A DNA stretch of 64,000 nucleotides, taken from Thiofaba sp039822285 (GTDB lineage: Bacteria; Pseudomonadota; Gammaproteobacteria; Halothiobacillales; Halothiobacillaceae). Below are positions 10,073-18,535 of this stretch, in pieces. The stretch's first letter is position 1; the number at the start of each line of letters is the position of its first letter. The position numbers were made by a program, and so were the translations under genes. The notes beneath the pieces are model-generated. The model saw nothing but the letters and a program-made list of their open reading frames with translations, was not told where the DNA came from and did not search any database. The stretch spans positions 372,001 through 436,000 of the forward strand of contig NZ_JBAJEY010000001.1 in NCBI RefSeq assembly GCF_039822285.1, given 5' to 3'.

Positions 10073-10852
10073 TCAGCCCTCGAGCCCGAATAGACGGCGG
10101 GCGTTGGCATAGGTCCGCGCCGCCGTCTCCTCCAGCGTCCAGCCCCGCAAGCCCGCCAGGGTTTCCGCCACGTGGCGCACGTACTGCGGCACGTTCGGCT
10201 TGCCGCGGTGCGGCACCGGGGCAAGGTAGGGCGCGTCGGTCTCGATTAGGAGCCGATCCTCCGGCACCTGTTTCGCCACCTCGCGTAAGGCGTCCGCGCT
10301 CTTGTAGGTGAGCACGCCGGAGAACGAGATGTAGAAACCGATGTCCAGGGCACGCTTGGCGGTTGCCCAGTCCTCGACAAAACAGTGCATCACCCCACCC
10401 ACCTCGCGGGCACCGCTCTCCTCCAGCACGCGCAGGGTGTCCTCGCGCGCCTCGCGGGTGTGGATGATGAGCGGCTTGCCAAGCGCGCGGGCCGCCTCGA
10501 TGTGGGTGCGGAAGCGCTCATGCTGCCAGGGGGCACCGGGTTCGGTGCGGTAGTAATCGAGCCCGGTCTCGCCGATCGCCACCACGCGCGGATCCTGGCC
10601 CAGCTCCACCAGCCGCTCGAGCGTCGGCGAACAGTCAGGCTCCTCGTTCGGATGCACGCCCACACTGACCACGACCTCGGGGTAAGGCTCGACCAGCTCC
10701 CGCATCGCGGGATAGCGTTCAAGGTCGATGCCCACACACACCATCAGGCCGAGCCCCTGGGCACGGGCATCGGTCATGAAGCGCGCGAACTCGCCCCCCC
10801 AGGGCGCGAGGTCGATGCGGTCGAGGTGGCAATGGGAATCGGCAAGCAGCAT
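10073..10852 (-). CDS. tatD: TatD-family metal-dependent hydrolase
   Basis: 259 aa, TIM-barrel metal-dependent nuclease family. Metal ligands: H7/H9 (with D11) in ADSHCHLDR, a glutamate in GETGLDYYR, histidines in LIIHTREA and GVMHCFVED, and a late aspartate in IETDAPYLAP. Members are 3'-5' DNA/RNA exonucleases linked to DNA repair; the exact substrate here is inferred. Last gene of the minus-strand fab-to-tatD run, 18 bp after pilZ, as in pseudomonads. Confidence 0.95.
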   Translation of the reverse strand: MLLADSHCHLDRIDLAPWGGEFARFMTDARAQGLGLMVCVGIDLERYPAMRELVEPYPEVVVSVGVHPNEEPDCSPTLERLVELGQDPRVVAIGETGLDYYRTEPGAPWQHERFRTHIEAARALGKPLIIHTREAREDTLRVLEESGAREVGGVMHCFVEDWATAKRALDIGFYISFSGVLTYKSADALREVAKQVPEDRLLIETDAPYLAPVPHRGKPNVPQYVRHVAETLAGLRGWTLEETAARTYANARRLFGLEG

Positions 10853-10870
10853 GGGCAGGAAGGGATACGG

Positions 10871-11212
10871 TCAGAGGGTGTAGGTCGGCTGGTCGCTCTT
10901 GAGCAGGCCGGCGAGGTAGTTCTCGATCTTGGCGCGGGTCTGCCCCTGGTCGGCCTCGAGGAACTGCACCCCGACGCCAGCCGGGCGGTTGCCCTGCGCC
11001 CCCGGCGGGGTGACCCAGACCACCTTGGCCGCGACCCGGATGCGCTCGGGGTCGTTCATCAGGGTCAGCACCAGGAAGATCTCCTGCCCCATGCGCAACT
11101 GGTTCTGCCCCGGCAGGAACAGCCCGCCATTCTTGAGGAACGGCATGAACGAGGCGTACAGGGTCGCCTTGTCCGGGATGTTGTGGTGGACGATACCGGA
11201 TGCAAAGTTCAC
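10871..11212 (-). CDS. pilZ: PilZ-domain type IV pilus protein
   Basis: 113 aa, a single PilZ domain. The family to which this location (holB-pilZ-tatD) points is the original PilZ, required for type IV pilus assembly through PilB and FimX and often unable to bind c-di-GMP. Consistent with that, the N-terminus lacks a clear RxxxR motif before the barrel, while the conserved KVVWVTPPGAQGNRPAGVGVQF segment is present. It overlaps the holB stop by four bases. Confidence 0.93.
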   Translation of the reverse strand: MNFASGIVHHNIPDKATLYASFMPFLKNGGLFLPGQNQLRMGQEIFLVLTLMNDPERIRVAAKVVWVTPPGAQGNRPAGVGVQFLEADQGQTRAKIENYLAGLLKSDQPTYTL

Positions 11213-12195
11213 GATCGACCTCCCAGTCGGTCAAAACGCAGCAAAAGATCCTCCAGCAGGAGGTCCCGGTTGAGCGGGTGGTTCACCAGCCCCGCGAGTT
11301 CGAGCAGGTGATCATACAGGCCAAACAGCCCGCGCGCATCGACACGCCGGGCCACCGGCGGCAGGAGGTCGGCCAGGTCGCGGTTGACCACCTCCCGCAC
11401 GCCCGTTTGCAGGCGGAGCAGGTCGGCCACCAGCAGGATGGACCAGTGCACAAGCTCCGGCAGCGCGGCCTTGTCGGTCGCCGCCGCCAGGGCGAGCGGA
11501 TTGCCCCCCGCGCGCAACAGATGAAGCAGGGATTCGAGCCAGCGGGTGCGGCTCGCCAGCCGCTCGGGGGCGGCGAGGCCGAGCGCGGCCAGCGGGCGCC
11601 CCTCGACCAGATCGAGCAAGAGCCCAGGGTCTTCGCCCGCCACCTGGGGCTGGCATGCCAGCCAGGCGGCCGCCGCCTCCCGCTCCGGCACGCCGACGGT
11701 CCAGCGCTGGCAACGGCTGCGTACTGTGATCGGCAGGCGGGAGGGCAGCGCGGTCACGAGGATGATCAACGTGCCGGCCGGCGGCTCTTCCAACGTCTTG
11801 AGCAGGCTGTTGGCGGCCGCGAGGTTCATCGCCTCCGCGGGCTCCAGGATGCCGACCTTGCCATGGCTGAACTGGCTGGTGAGCTGGAGGGCGGCGCAGA
11901 AATCACGTACCGCATCCACCTTGATCGGCTTGCCCGGCTCCTCCGGCGCAAGCGGGGTGAAGTCCGGGTGGGCCCCGGCGAGGAAGGGCCGGCAGGAGGC
12001 GCACTGATCACAGGGCTGCCCACCCGGCCCCGGCGTATGGCACAGCACCGCCTGCGCCAGACGCCGGGCCAGCCGTCCCTTGCCCACCCCTTCCGGCCCC
12101 GCCAGCAGCAGGGCATGCGGCAGGCGGGCCTCCCCGGCGAGGGCCGCCAGCTGTTCGAACAGGGGCACAAGCCAGGGATACAGGGCGTGACTCAT
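11209..12195 (-). CDS. holB: DNA polymerase III subunit delta'
   Basis: 328 aa, clamp-loader subunit. An N-terminal AAA+ fold contains a P-loop-like GPEGVGKGRLARRLAQ (about 34-50), a zinc-binding cysteine group near 60-70 (CDQCASC preceded by C52), KIDAVRDFC-like and EPAEAMNLAAANSLLKTLEEPP sensor regions, and an SRCQRW motif. The C-terminal helical domain is of normal length. It overlaps tmk upstream and pilZ downstream by four bases each, implying translational coupling. Confidence 0.95.
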   Translation of the reverse strand: MSHALYPWLVPLFEQLAALAGEARLPHALLLAGPEGVGKGRLARRLAQAVLCHTPGPGGQPCDQCASCRPFLAGAHPDFTPLAPEEPGKPIKVDAVRDFCAALQLTSQFSHGKVGILEPAEAMNLAAANSLLKTLEEPPAGTLIILVTALPSRLPITVRSRCQRWTVGVPEREAAAAWLACQPQVAGEDPGLLLDLVEGRPLAALGLAAPERLASRTRWLESLLHLLRAGGNPLALAAATDKAALPELVHWSILLVADLLRLQTGVREVVNRDLADLLPPVARRVDARGLFGLYDHLLELAGLVNHPLNRDLLLEDLLLRFDRLGGRS

Positions 12196-12824
12196 GCAAG
12201 CTCCGTCAACAGGGGCTGGAGGGCACGCTGCATGGCGGCCTGAACCTCATCGAGCGGCAGGCTCGCGTCGATCACGGCAAAGCGCGCCGGGGCCGCCTCG
12301 GCCTGGGCCAGAAAGGCGGCACGCACGCGCTCGAAGAACGGCCGTCCCTCGCGCTCGATGCGATCCTCCGGCTCACCCCGGCTGCGCATGCGGGCGAGCC
12401 CCACCTCCACCGGGGTGTCGAGCAGCAAGGTCAGGTCCGGACGCAGCTCGTCCTGCACGAAGCGTTCCAGCCAGGCAATCGCCTCCCATGGCAGCCCCCG
12501 CCCGCCGCCCTGGTAGGCGTAGGAGGAGCTGGTAAAGCGGTCCGAGATCACCCACACGCCCGCCTCCAAGGCCGGACGGATGACCTGGGCCACGTGCTGG
12601 GCACGGGCGGCGAACATCAGCAGAAGCTCGGCCTTCGCCTCCATCCCGGCGAAGGATGGGTCGAGCAGCAGGCCGCGCACCGCCTCGCCCAGCGGGGTAC
12701 CGCCGGGCTCGCGGGTGCGCAGCACGGCCAGGCCGCGCCCTTCCAGCAGGCGCTGCAGGGCATCGAGGTTGCTCGACTTGCCGGCACCCTCGCCGCCCTC
12801 GAGCACGATGAAACGACCCTTCAC
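12192..12824 (-). CDS. tmk: Thymidylate kinase
   Basis: Phosphorylates dTMP to dTDP with ATP. 210 aa, normal. P-loop LEGGEGAGKSSNLDAL at the N-terminus, the DR(Y/F) motif in WVISDRFTSSSYAYQGGGRGL and the lid region RSRGEPEDRIEREG. This is the E. coli-type enzyme with the basic residue in the lid. It overlaps mltG upstream and holB downstream by four bases each. Confidence 0.97.
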   Translation of the reverse strand: MKGRFIVLEGGEGAGKSSNLDALQRLLEGRGLAVLRTREPGGTPLGEAVRGLLLDPSFAGMEAKAELLLMFAARAQHVAQVIRPALEAGVWVISDRFTSSSYAYQGGGRGLPWEAIAWLERFVQDELRPDLTLLLDTPVEVGLARMRSRGEPEDRIEREGRPFFERVRAAFLAQAEAAPARFAVIDASLPLDEVQAAMQRALQPLLTELA

Positions 12825-13855
12825 TCACGACCTCCAGAGATCAGACGCTGGACCGCCCGGTTGTGCGCGTCCAGGGTTTCGGAAAAGCTGTGCCCGCCCG
12901 TGCCATCGGCGACGAAGTACAGCGCCCGCGTCGGCGCCGGATGCAGCGCGGCGTGCAGGGCCTCGCGCGATGGCAGGGCGATGGGGGTCGGCGGGAGCCC
13001 GGCGCGGGTGTAGGTGTTCCACGGGGTGTCGGCGGCAAGATCCCGCCGGCGCAGGTTGCCATCGAACGCCGGCCCCAGGCCATAGATCACGGTCGGGTCG
13101 GTCTGCAGGCGCATGCCCTTGCGCAGCCGGTTGACGAACACCCCGGCAATCAGCGGGCGCTCCTCGGCCTTGCCGGTTTCTTTCTCGATGATGGAGGCGA
13201 GGATGAGGGCCTCCTCGGGCGAGTGCAGCGGAAGTTCAGGATCGCGCCCCGCCCACAGGGCATCGAGCTCGCGCCGCAGGGACTCGTGTGCCATGCGCAA
13301 AAGCTCGATATCGCTCGTCCCGCGTGGGAAGGCATAGGTCTCGGGCAGGAAGGCCCCCTCGGCCGGCTTGCCGGGCTGACCGAGCGCGGCCATCAGCGCC
13401 GCAGGCCGCAGGGCGAAGCCTTCCTGCCGTACGGCGGGATGCTGGGCCAGCACGTCGCGCGCCTGCTCGAGGGTCATGCCCGGCACGAAGGTGATCCGGT
13501 GCAGCACAACCTTGCCCTCGGCCAGCATGCGCACCAACCCCGCAGGCGTCTGGCCCGGTTCCACCTGATACTCGCCCGCGCGCAGGCGCGCTGCGGTGCC
13601 ACTCAGGCGGGCAAGCCAGCGCAGGCGTGTGGCCTCCGACGCGCTCAGTCCGAGCTCGCCCTGAAGCTCACGGACCACCCCGGACAGGGCGGTGCCGCGC
13701 TCGATGTCGAAGCAGACCGGCGCGGTCAGGGGCAGCGGTGTGCGGGCAAAGTTCAAGAGCCTGTCCGCGAAAGCGAAGACCCCGCCCAGCCCGGCCAAGG
13801 TCATGACCAACAGCAGGGTCGGCAGCACGGCAAGCCGGTTCATGACGCCCCCCAC
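12821..13855 (-). CDS. mltG: Endolytic murein transglycosylase MltG (YceG-like)
   Basis: 344 aa inner-membrane enzyme that cuts nascent glycan strands and so sets strand length. One N-terminal transmembrane helix (about residues 6-28), then a LysM-like subdomain and the YceG catalytic domain. The catalytic glutamate is in IIEKETGKAEERP, followed by GVFVNRLRKGMRLQTDPTV and YTRAGLPPTPI. Its 5' end overlaps pabC by 16 bp and its stop overlaps tmk, the classic pabC-mltG-tmk order. Confidence 0.96.
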   Translation of the reverse strand: MGGVMNRLAVLPTLLLVMTLAGLGGVFAFADRLLNFARTPLPLTAPVCFDIERGTALSGVVRELQGELGLSASEATRLRWLARLSGTAARLRAGEYQVEPGQTPAGLVRMLAEGKVVLHRITFVPGMTLEQARDVLAQHPAVRQEGFALRPAALMAALGQPGKPAEGAFLPETYAFPRGTSDIELLRMAHESLRRELDALWAGRDPELPLHSPEEALILASIIEKETGKAEERPLIAGVFVNRLRKGMRLQTDPTVIYGLGPAFDGNLRRRDLAADTPWNTYTRAGLPPTPIALPSREALHAALHPAPTRALYFVADGTGGHSFSETLDAHNRAVQRLISGGRE

Positions 13856-14634
13856 AGCCCGGCCTGCAGCGCGCGGGTCACGGGGCCCACCGCCCAGGCG
13901 CGCCGACCGAGCAGGCCGATGACAGGACGGATGCCGTGCAGGCTGTTGGTCAGGAACACCTCCTCCGCGGCCAAAAGGTCATCGAGCACCAGGCGGGTCT
14001 CCTGCACCGTGAGCCCCAGCGCGGCGGCACGCTGCATGACATGCGCGCGCATCACCCCGGCGACGCCACACTGGTCGAGCAGGGGGGTTTGCAGCCGGCC
14101 CTCGCGCACGAGAAAGACATTGCTCGCCACCCCCTCGACCAGCAGGCCCTCGCGATCGAACATCAGCCCCTCGGCAATGGCCGGATCGCGCCACTCGGCG
14201 CGCGCCAGCACCTGTTCCAGGCGGTTGAGGTGCTTGAGGCCCGCCAGCACGGGCTGGCGTGCGAGGCGCAGGTCGCACAGGCGCACGGTCACGCCCGCCT
14301 GCCCCTCCGGCACAACGGGAGGGTGACGCTGGAGGATCAGGCTGGGGCTTGGCTCCTCCGGCGGCAGGTAGCCGCGCCCGCCGCTGCCGCGGGTGAGGAT
14401 CAGCTTGAGCACGCCCTCGCCCATGTCGGCAGCGGCCGTGGCGAGGGCCGCGGCGAGCCCCTCGGCATCGGCCAGGGGGATGGCCAGCCGCGCCGCGCCC
14501 CGCGCCAGGCGGGCAAGATGCAAGTCCATGAGGCGCACCCTGCCCTCCTGTACCGCCATGGTCTCAAACAGGCCATCGCCGTAATGCAGGCCGCGATCGG
14601 TCAGCGGCAGGCTGTCGTCCACCACGACCAGCAT
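13840..14634 (-). CDS. pabC: Aminodeoxychorismate lyase
   Basis: PLP enzyme of fold type IV that releases pyruvate from 4-amino-4-deoxychorismate to give p-aminobenzoate for folate. 264 aa. Recognisable parts: N-terminal LTDRGLHYGDGLFETM, the lysine of LKHLNRLEQVLARAEW, GLMFDREGLLVEGVASNVFLVR and the C-terminal EEVFLTNSLHGIRPV. It sits two bases after pabB, so both halves of PABA synthesis are coupled. Confidence 0.95.
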   Translation of the reverse strand: MLVVVDDSLPLTDRGLHYGDGLFETMAVQEGRVRLMDLHLARLARGAARLAIPLADAEGLAAALATAAADMGEGVLKLILTRGSGGRGYLPPEEPSPSLILQRHPPVVPEGQAGVTVRLCDLRLARQPVLAGLKHLNRLEQVLARAEWRDPAIAEGLMFDREGLLVEGVASNVFLVREGRLQTPLLDQCGVAGVMRAHVMQRAAALGLTVQETRLVLDDLLAAEEVFLTNSLHGIRPVIGLLGRRAWAVGPVTRALQAGLWGAS

Positions 14635-14636
14635 CC

Positions 14637-16016
14637 TCAGGCCTCCATGAGCCCCAGGGCACGCAGCAGGCCACGCGCCTTGGCGCGCGTCTCGGCAAGC
14701 TCCGCCTCAGGCTCGGAATCGGCGACGATCCCCGCCCCGGCACGCAGGGTGAACCCCTGGCCGTCGAGATGCAGGGTGCGGATGAGGATATTGGTGTCCA
14801 GCGAGCCGTCGCGGTTGAGGTAACCGAGCGAGCCGGTGTAGGGCCCGCGCGCGCAGCCCTCGAGTTCAGCGAGGATCTGCATGCAGCGCACCTTGGGGCA
14901 ACCGGTGATGGTGCCGCCGGGGAACAAAGCCGCCAGCAACTGCCCCGGCGTGACCTCCGGCCGCAGCTCGCCGCGTACGTTGGAGACGATGTGGTGTACG
15001 TGGCGGTAGGTTTCGATGACCATGCATTCGTCCACCTGCACGCTGCCGGGGCGACTCACCCGGCCCAGGTCGTTGCGCTCCAGATCGAGCAGCATGATGT
15101 GCTCGGCGCGCTCCTTCGGGTGGACGATCAGCTCGGCCTTGAGCGCCGCATCCTCGTGCTCATCCGCACCGCGGCGACGGGTGCCGGCGATGGGACGGGT
15201 CTGCACCACCCCGTGGCGCGCACACACCAGCCGCTCCGGCGAGCTGGAGACGATCGCCTGGTCATCGATGCGGGAGAGCGCGGCAAACGGCCCGGGATTG
15301 TTATGCACCAGGCGCTGGAACAGGTCCGCGGCCTCCACCGGCTTGGCAAAGCGCCCGCGCCAGGCGCGCGAGAGGTTGGCCTGAAAGATATCGCCCGCGA
15401 GGATGTACTCGCGGATGCGCCGCACCCCATCGAGGAAGGCCTGCGGCGCGTCCTCCTCCAGGGTCAAGGCGGACAGGGAGGCCGGCGGAGGGGCCGGCTG
15501 CAGCGCGGCGCAGTCCTCCATGAAACGCGGCCAAAGCCGCGCCTCGTCGCCCTCCTCCACCCACCAGCTCGCACCCTCGAGGTGGTCGTGAATCACCGCC
15601 GCCGGGCAGCGCTCGGCCAAGGCCACCGGCAGGCCATGCGGCTTTGCCGCGAGCGGTACGCTTGGCTCCAGCCAGTGCGCCAGCTCATAGCCCAGGTAGA
15701 TGAACCAGCCCCCCTGGAAGGGCAGCGGACTTTCGGACTCAGGGATGCGCTCCTCCTGCCACCAGGCATCGAGGGCATCGAGAAAACCACCCGCGACGGG
15801 CTGGCCGTCCCGCGAGCAGCGCACCCCATCGAACACCAGGCGCGAGCGCGGATGGGCGAGCAGGATGTCGTAGCGACCCTGCTCCGTGCCATGGGCTGAG
15901 CTTGCGAGCAGGTGGGGGTAGCGCGCAGGATGGGCGCGGTGCAAGGCCAAGAGGTCGACGGGCGCACTAAGACGCCGCACCGTCAGCCCTGCTGCACCGT
16001 TGAGCGCATCCACCAC
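14637..16016 (-). CDS. pabB: Aminodeoxychorismate synthase component I
   Basis: Converts chorismate plus ammonia from PabA to aminodeoxychorismate. 459 aa, chorismate-binding fold. C-terminal catalytic signatures: FQANLSRAW, SSSPERLVCARHGVVQTRPIAGTRRRG (split here across neighbouring motifs), DLERNDLGRVS and the PGGTITGCPKVRCMQI active-site region, all intact. The start is a GTG at 16016 (part of GTGGTG). Placement between fabF and pabC is an insertion into the more usual fabF-pabC junction. No PabA partner is in the window. Confidence 0.95.
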   Translation of the reverse strand: MVDALNGAAGLTVRRLSAPVDLLALHRAHPARYPHLLASSAHGTEQGRYDILLAHPRSRLVFDGVRCSRDGQPVAGGFLDALDAWWQEERIPESESPLPFQGGWFIYLGYELAHWLEPSVPLAAKPHGLPVALAERCPAAVIHDHLEGASWWVEEGDEARLWPRFMEDCAALQPAPPPASLSALTLEEDAPQAFLDGVRRIREYILAGDIFQANLSRAWRGRFAKPVEAADLFQRLVHNNPGPFAALSRIDDQAIVSSSPERLVCARHGVVQTRPIAGTRRRGADEHEDAALKAELIVHPKERAEHIMLLDLERNDLGRVSRPGSVQVDECMVIETYRHVHHIVSNVRGELRPEVTPGQLLAALFPGGTITGCPKVRCMQILAELEGCARGPYTGSLGYLNRDGSLDTNILIRTLHLDGQGFTLRAGAGIVADSEPEAELAETRAKARGLLRALGLMEA

Positions 16017-16030
16017 GGACGACCCGTCCG

Positions 16031-17269
16031 TCAGATACGACGGAACACCAGCGTACCGTTGGTGCCGCCGAAGCCGAAGGAGTTGGACAGGGCACAGTCG
16101 ATGCGCATGTCACGCGCGGTGTGCGGGACGTAATCCAGGTCGCAGCCCTCGCCCGGCGTGTCGAGATTGATGGTCGGCGGCGCCACCTGGTCGCGCAGGG
16201 CCAGCACGCTGAACACGGCCTCCACCCCGCCGGCGGCCCCCAAGAGGTGGCCGGTCATGGACTTGGTGGAACTGATGGCGAGCTTGCCCGCATGCGTGCC
16301 GAAGGCTGCCTTGACCGCATCCGTCTCGGCGCGATCCCCAGCCGGGGTGGAGGTGCCGTGGGCATTGATGTATTGCACCTCCTCGGGGTTGAGGCGCGCA
16401 TCGCGCAGGGCCGCCTCCATGCAGCGGCGGGCCCCATCCCCACCTTCGGCCGGCAGGGTCATGTGGTAGGCGTCCGAGCTCATGCCAAAGCCCGCCAGCT
16501 CGGCATAGATGCGCGCCCCGCGGGCCTTGGCCCGCTCATACGACTCCAGCACCAGAATGCCGGCCCCCTCGCCCAGCACAAAGCCGTCCCGGTCCGCATC
16601 CCACGGCCGGCTGGCGGCCTCGGGGGCGTCGTTGCGGGTGGAGAGGGCGCGCGCGGCGGCAAAGCCGCCAATGCCAAGTTCGCAGGTGGCCATCTCCGCC
16701 CCACCCGCGACCATCACGTCGGCATCGCCGTAGGCAATCATGCGCGCGGCCTCGCCGATGTTGTGGGTGGCCGAGGTGCAGGCGGTGACGATGGCGATGT
16801 TGGGGCCCTTGAAGCCGTAGCGGATGGAGAGGTTGCCCGCCACCATGTTGACGATGCAGGCCGGGACGAAGAACGGTGAGATCTTGCGTGGACCGCCGTC
16901 GTTGAAGGCGTCGCGCGTGCGCTCGATCCCCGGCAGGCCGCCGATGCCCGAGCCGATGGCCACGCCGATCCGGTCCGCATCCGGCTCATCGGCCGTCAAG
17001 CCGGCGTCCTCGATGGCCTGAATCGCCGCCGCCATGCCGTAGTGGATGAACGGGTCCATCTTCTTGACATCCTTGGCCGGCAGCCAGTCCTCGGCCTGGA
17101 AGCCTTTGACCTCGGCGGCAATGCGCACCGAAAGCGCGGAAGGGTCGAAATGGGTGATCGGCCCCACCCCACTCTTGCCCGCGAGGATGGTGCCCCAGGC
17201 CTCCTCCACCGTATTGCCCACCGGTGAAATGATGCCGAGGCCCGTGACAACGACGCGACGCCTACTCAC
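16031..17269 (-). CDS. fabF: Beta-ketoacyl-ACP synthase II
   Basis: Condensing enzyme of fatty-acid elongation. 412 aa from a GTG start at 17269 (VSRRRVVVTGLG), matching the usual length; a longer in-frame ATG at 17311 would add 14 atypical residues. The Cys-His-His triad is present: C164 in IVTACTSATHNIG, histidine in NAHGTSTPAGD and histidine in KSMTGHLLGAAG. It follows acpP by about 175 bp, with a possible terminator hairpin between. Confidence 0.97.
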   Translation of the reverse strand: MSRRRVVVTGLGIISPVGNTVEEAWGTILAGKSGVGPITHFDPSALSVRIAAEVKGFQAEDWLPAKDVKKMDPFIHYGMAAAIQAIEDAGLTADEPDADRIGVAIGSGIGGLPGIERTRDAFNDGGPRKISPFFVPACIVNMVAGNLSIRYGFKGPNIAIVTACTSATHNIGEAARMIAYGDADVMVAGGAEMATCELGIGGFAAARALSTRNDAPEAASRPWDADRDGFVLGEGAGILVLESYERAKARGARIYAELAGFGMSSDAYHMTLPAEGGDGARRCMEAALRDARLNPEEVQYINAHGTSTPAGDRAETDAVKAAFGTHAGKLAISSTKSMTGHLLGAAGGVEAVFSVLALRDQVAPPTINLDTPGEGCDLDYVPHTARDMRIDCALSNSFGFGGTNGTLVFRRI

Positions 17270-17349
17270 CTGCGAAAACCCCTGTAACCGACGACCAAGC
17301 ACGTTTTCCATGGAATCGGACCGGGATAAAACCGGACCGCACAGACAAA

Positions 17350-17382
17350 GGCCCCGATATCGCAGAGGAACATCAGGGCCCC
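17350..17382 (-). terminator. Hairpin between acpP and fabF
   Basis: On the minus strand GGGGCCCTGAT and ATATCGGGGCC form an imperfect stem downstream of acpP, followed by TTTGTCT. This could be a partial terminator that sets the high acpP to fabF ratio. The U tract is weak, so it may also be a processing stem. Confidence 0.4.
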
Positions 17383-17445
17383 GGAATAGAAACGCCGCGC
17401 CAGGGCACGATCCCGGTCGCGGCGCATGCAGCAGCGCGAATACGC

Positions 17446-17682
17446 TTAGGCCTGGTGGGCCTTGATGTAGTCAACCGCCTGCTGAACGGTGGTGATCTTC
17501 TCGGCCTCTTCGTCCGGAATCTCACACTCGAACTCTTCCTCGAGGGCCATGACCAGCTCGACGGTGTCGAGAGAGTCGGCACCCAGATCGTCGACGAAGG
17601 AGGCGTCGGTGGTGACGTCCTCTTCCTTCACGCCAAGCTGTTCAACCACGATCTTCTTGACGCGATCTTCAATGCTACTCAT
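17446..17682 (-). CDS. acpP: Acyl carrier protein
   Basis: 78 aa, highly acidic, carries growing acyl chains on a 4'-phosphopantetheine arm. The attachment serine is S37 in DLGADSLDTVELVMALEE, the DSL signature. It lies between fabG and fabF. A terminator-like hairpin just upstream implies its own promoter in the 109-bp fabG-acpP gap, as is known for other proteobacteria. Confidence 0.98.
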   Translation of the reverse strand: MSSIEDRVKKIVVEQLGVKEEDVTTDASFVDDLGADSLDTVELVMALEEEFECEIPDEEAEKITTVQQAVDYIKAHQA

Positions 17683-17739
17683 CAGATAACCTCATATGAG
17701 ATGGGGAATTCGGCCAAAGGCTCGGCCGGATTGTAGTGA

Positions 17740-17764
17740 AAAGGCTGGAACCATTCCAGCCTTT
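17740..17764 (-). terminator. Terminator/attenuator hairpin between fabG and acpP
   Basis: Perfect 11-bp stem AAAGGCTGGAA / TTCCAGCCTTT with a 3-nt loop, followed on the minus strand by TTTTC. It lies 28 bp past the fabG stop and about 60 bp before acpP, so it should end or attenuate fabD-fabG transcription and separate it from acpP. Confidence 0.7.
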
Positions 17765-17791
17765 CCGTTGTCACCTCGCGACGCCCGCGCC

Positions 17792-18535
17792 TTACGCCAT
17801 GTACATGCCGCCGTTGACGTGCAGGGTTTCACCGGTGATGTAGCCCGCCAGGGGCGAGGCCAGGAAGGCCACCGCGTGCGCGATCTCATCGGCCTGCCCA
17901 AGGCGCGCCATCGGGATCTGGCCGAGCAGGGCCTGCTTGTGCTCCTCGGCCAGGCCGCGGGTCATGTCGGTGTCGATGAAGCCCGGCGCCACCACATTGA
18001 CCGTGATGCCGCGGCTGCCCACCTCGCGCGCCAGCGACTTGGAGAAGCCCATGATCCCCGCCTTGGCGGCGGCATAGTTGGTCTGCCCGGCATTGCCCAT
18101 CGCCCCGACCACCGAGGCGATGCTGATGATGCGGCCGCGGCGCGCCTTCATCATGCCCCGCAGCACGGCCTTGGACAGGCGGTACACCGAGGTGAGGTTG
18201 GTCTGGATGATGGCGTCCCAATCCTCGTCCTTCATCCGCATCAGCAGGGTATCGCGGGTGATGCCGGCATTATTGACCAGGATAGTCGGTGCACCGAACT
18301 GCTCCTCGATAGCCTTGAGCACGGCATCGACGCTCGCCTGATCGGTGACATCAAGCACAAGGCCGCTGCCCTTGCAGCCCTTCGCCTCGAGCTTGGCGGC
18401 GATGGCCGCGGCTCCGGACTCGGAGGTGGCGGTACCGATCACGGTCGCGCCGCGCGCAGCGAGGGTGTGCAGGATGGCCTCGCCGATCCCGCGCGAGGCG
18501 CCGGTGACGAGGGCAATTTCGTTGGCAAGCTCCAT
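17792..18535 (-). CDS. fabG: 3-oxoacyl-ACP reductase
   Basis: NADPH-dependent reduction of beta-ketoacyl-ACP. 247 aa from ATG 18535 (MELANEIALVTGASRGIGEA). Short-chain dehydrogenase signatures: TGASRGIG (11-18), NNAG (88-91), catalytic S141, Y154 and K158 (NYAAAK), and the C-terminal ITGETLHVNGGMYMA typical of FabG. The start codon overlaps the fabD stop by one base (ATGA), so translation is coupled. Confidence 0.97.
   Translation of the reverse strand: MELANEIALVTGASRGIGEAILHTLAARGATVIGTATSESGAAAIAAKLEAKGCKGSGLVLDVTDQASVDAVLKAIEEQFGAPTILVNNAGITRDTLLMRMKDEDWDAIIQTNLTSVYRLSKAVLRGMMKARRGRIISIASVVGAMGNAGQTNYAAAKAGIMGFSKSLAREVGSRGITVNVVAPGFIDTDMTRGLAEEHKQALLGQIPMARLGQADEIAHAVAFLASPLAGYITGETLHVNGGMYMA

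Noticed and set aside
17270..17311. ATG 17311 as the fabF start
   Set aside because: It adds 14 residues not typical of FabF; the GTG at 17269 gives the normal length and N-terminus.
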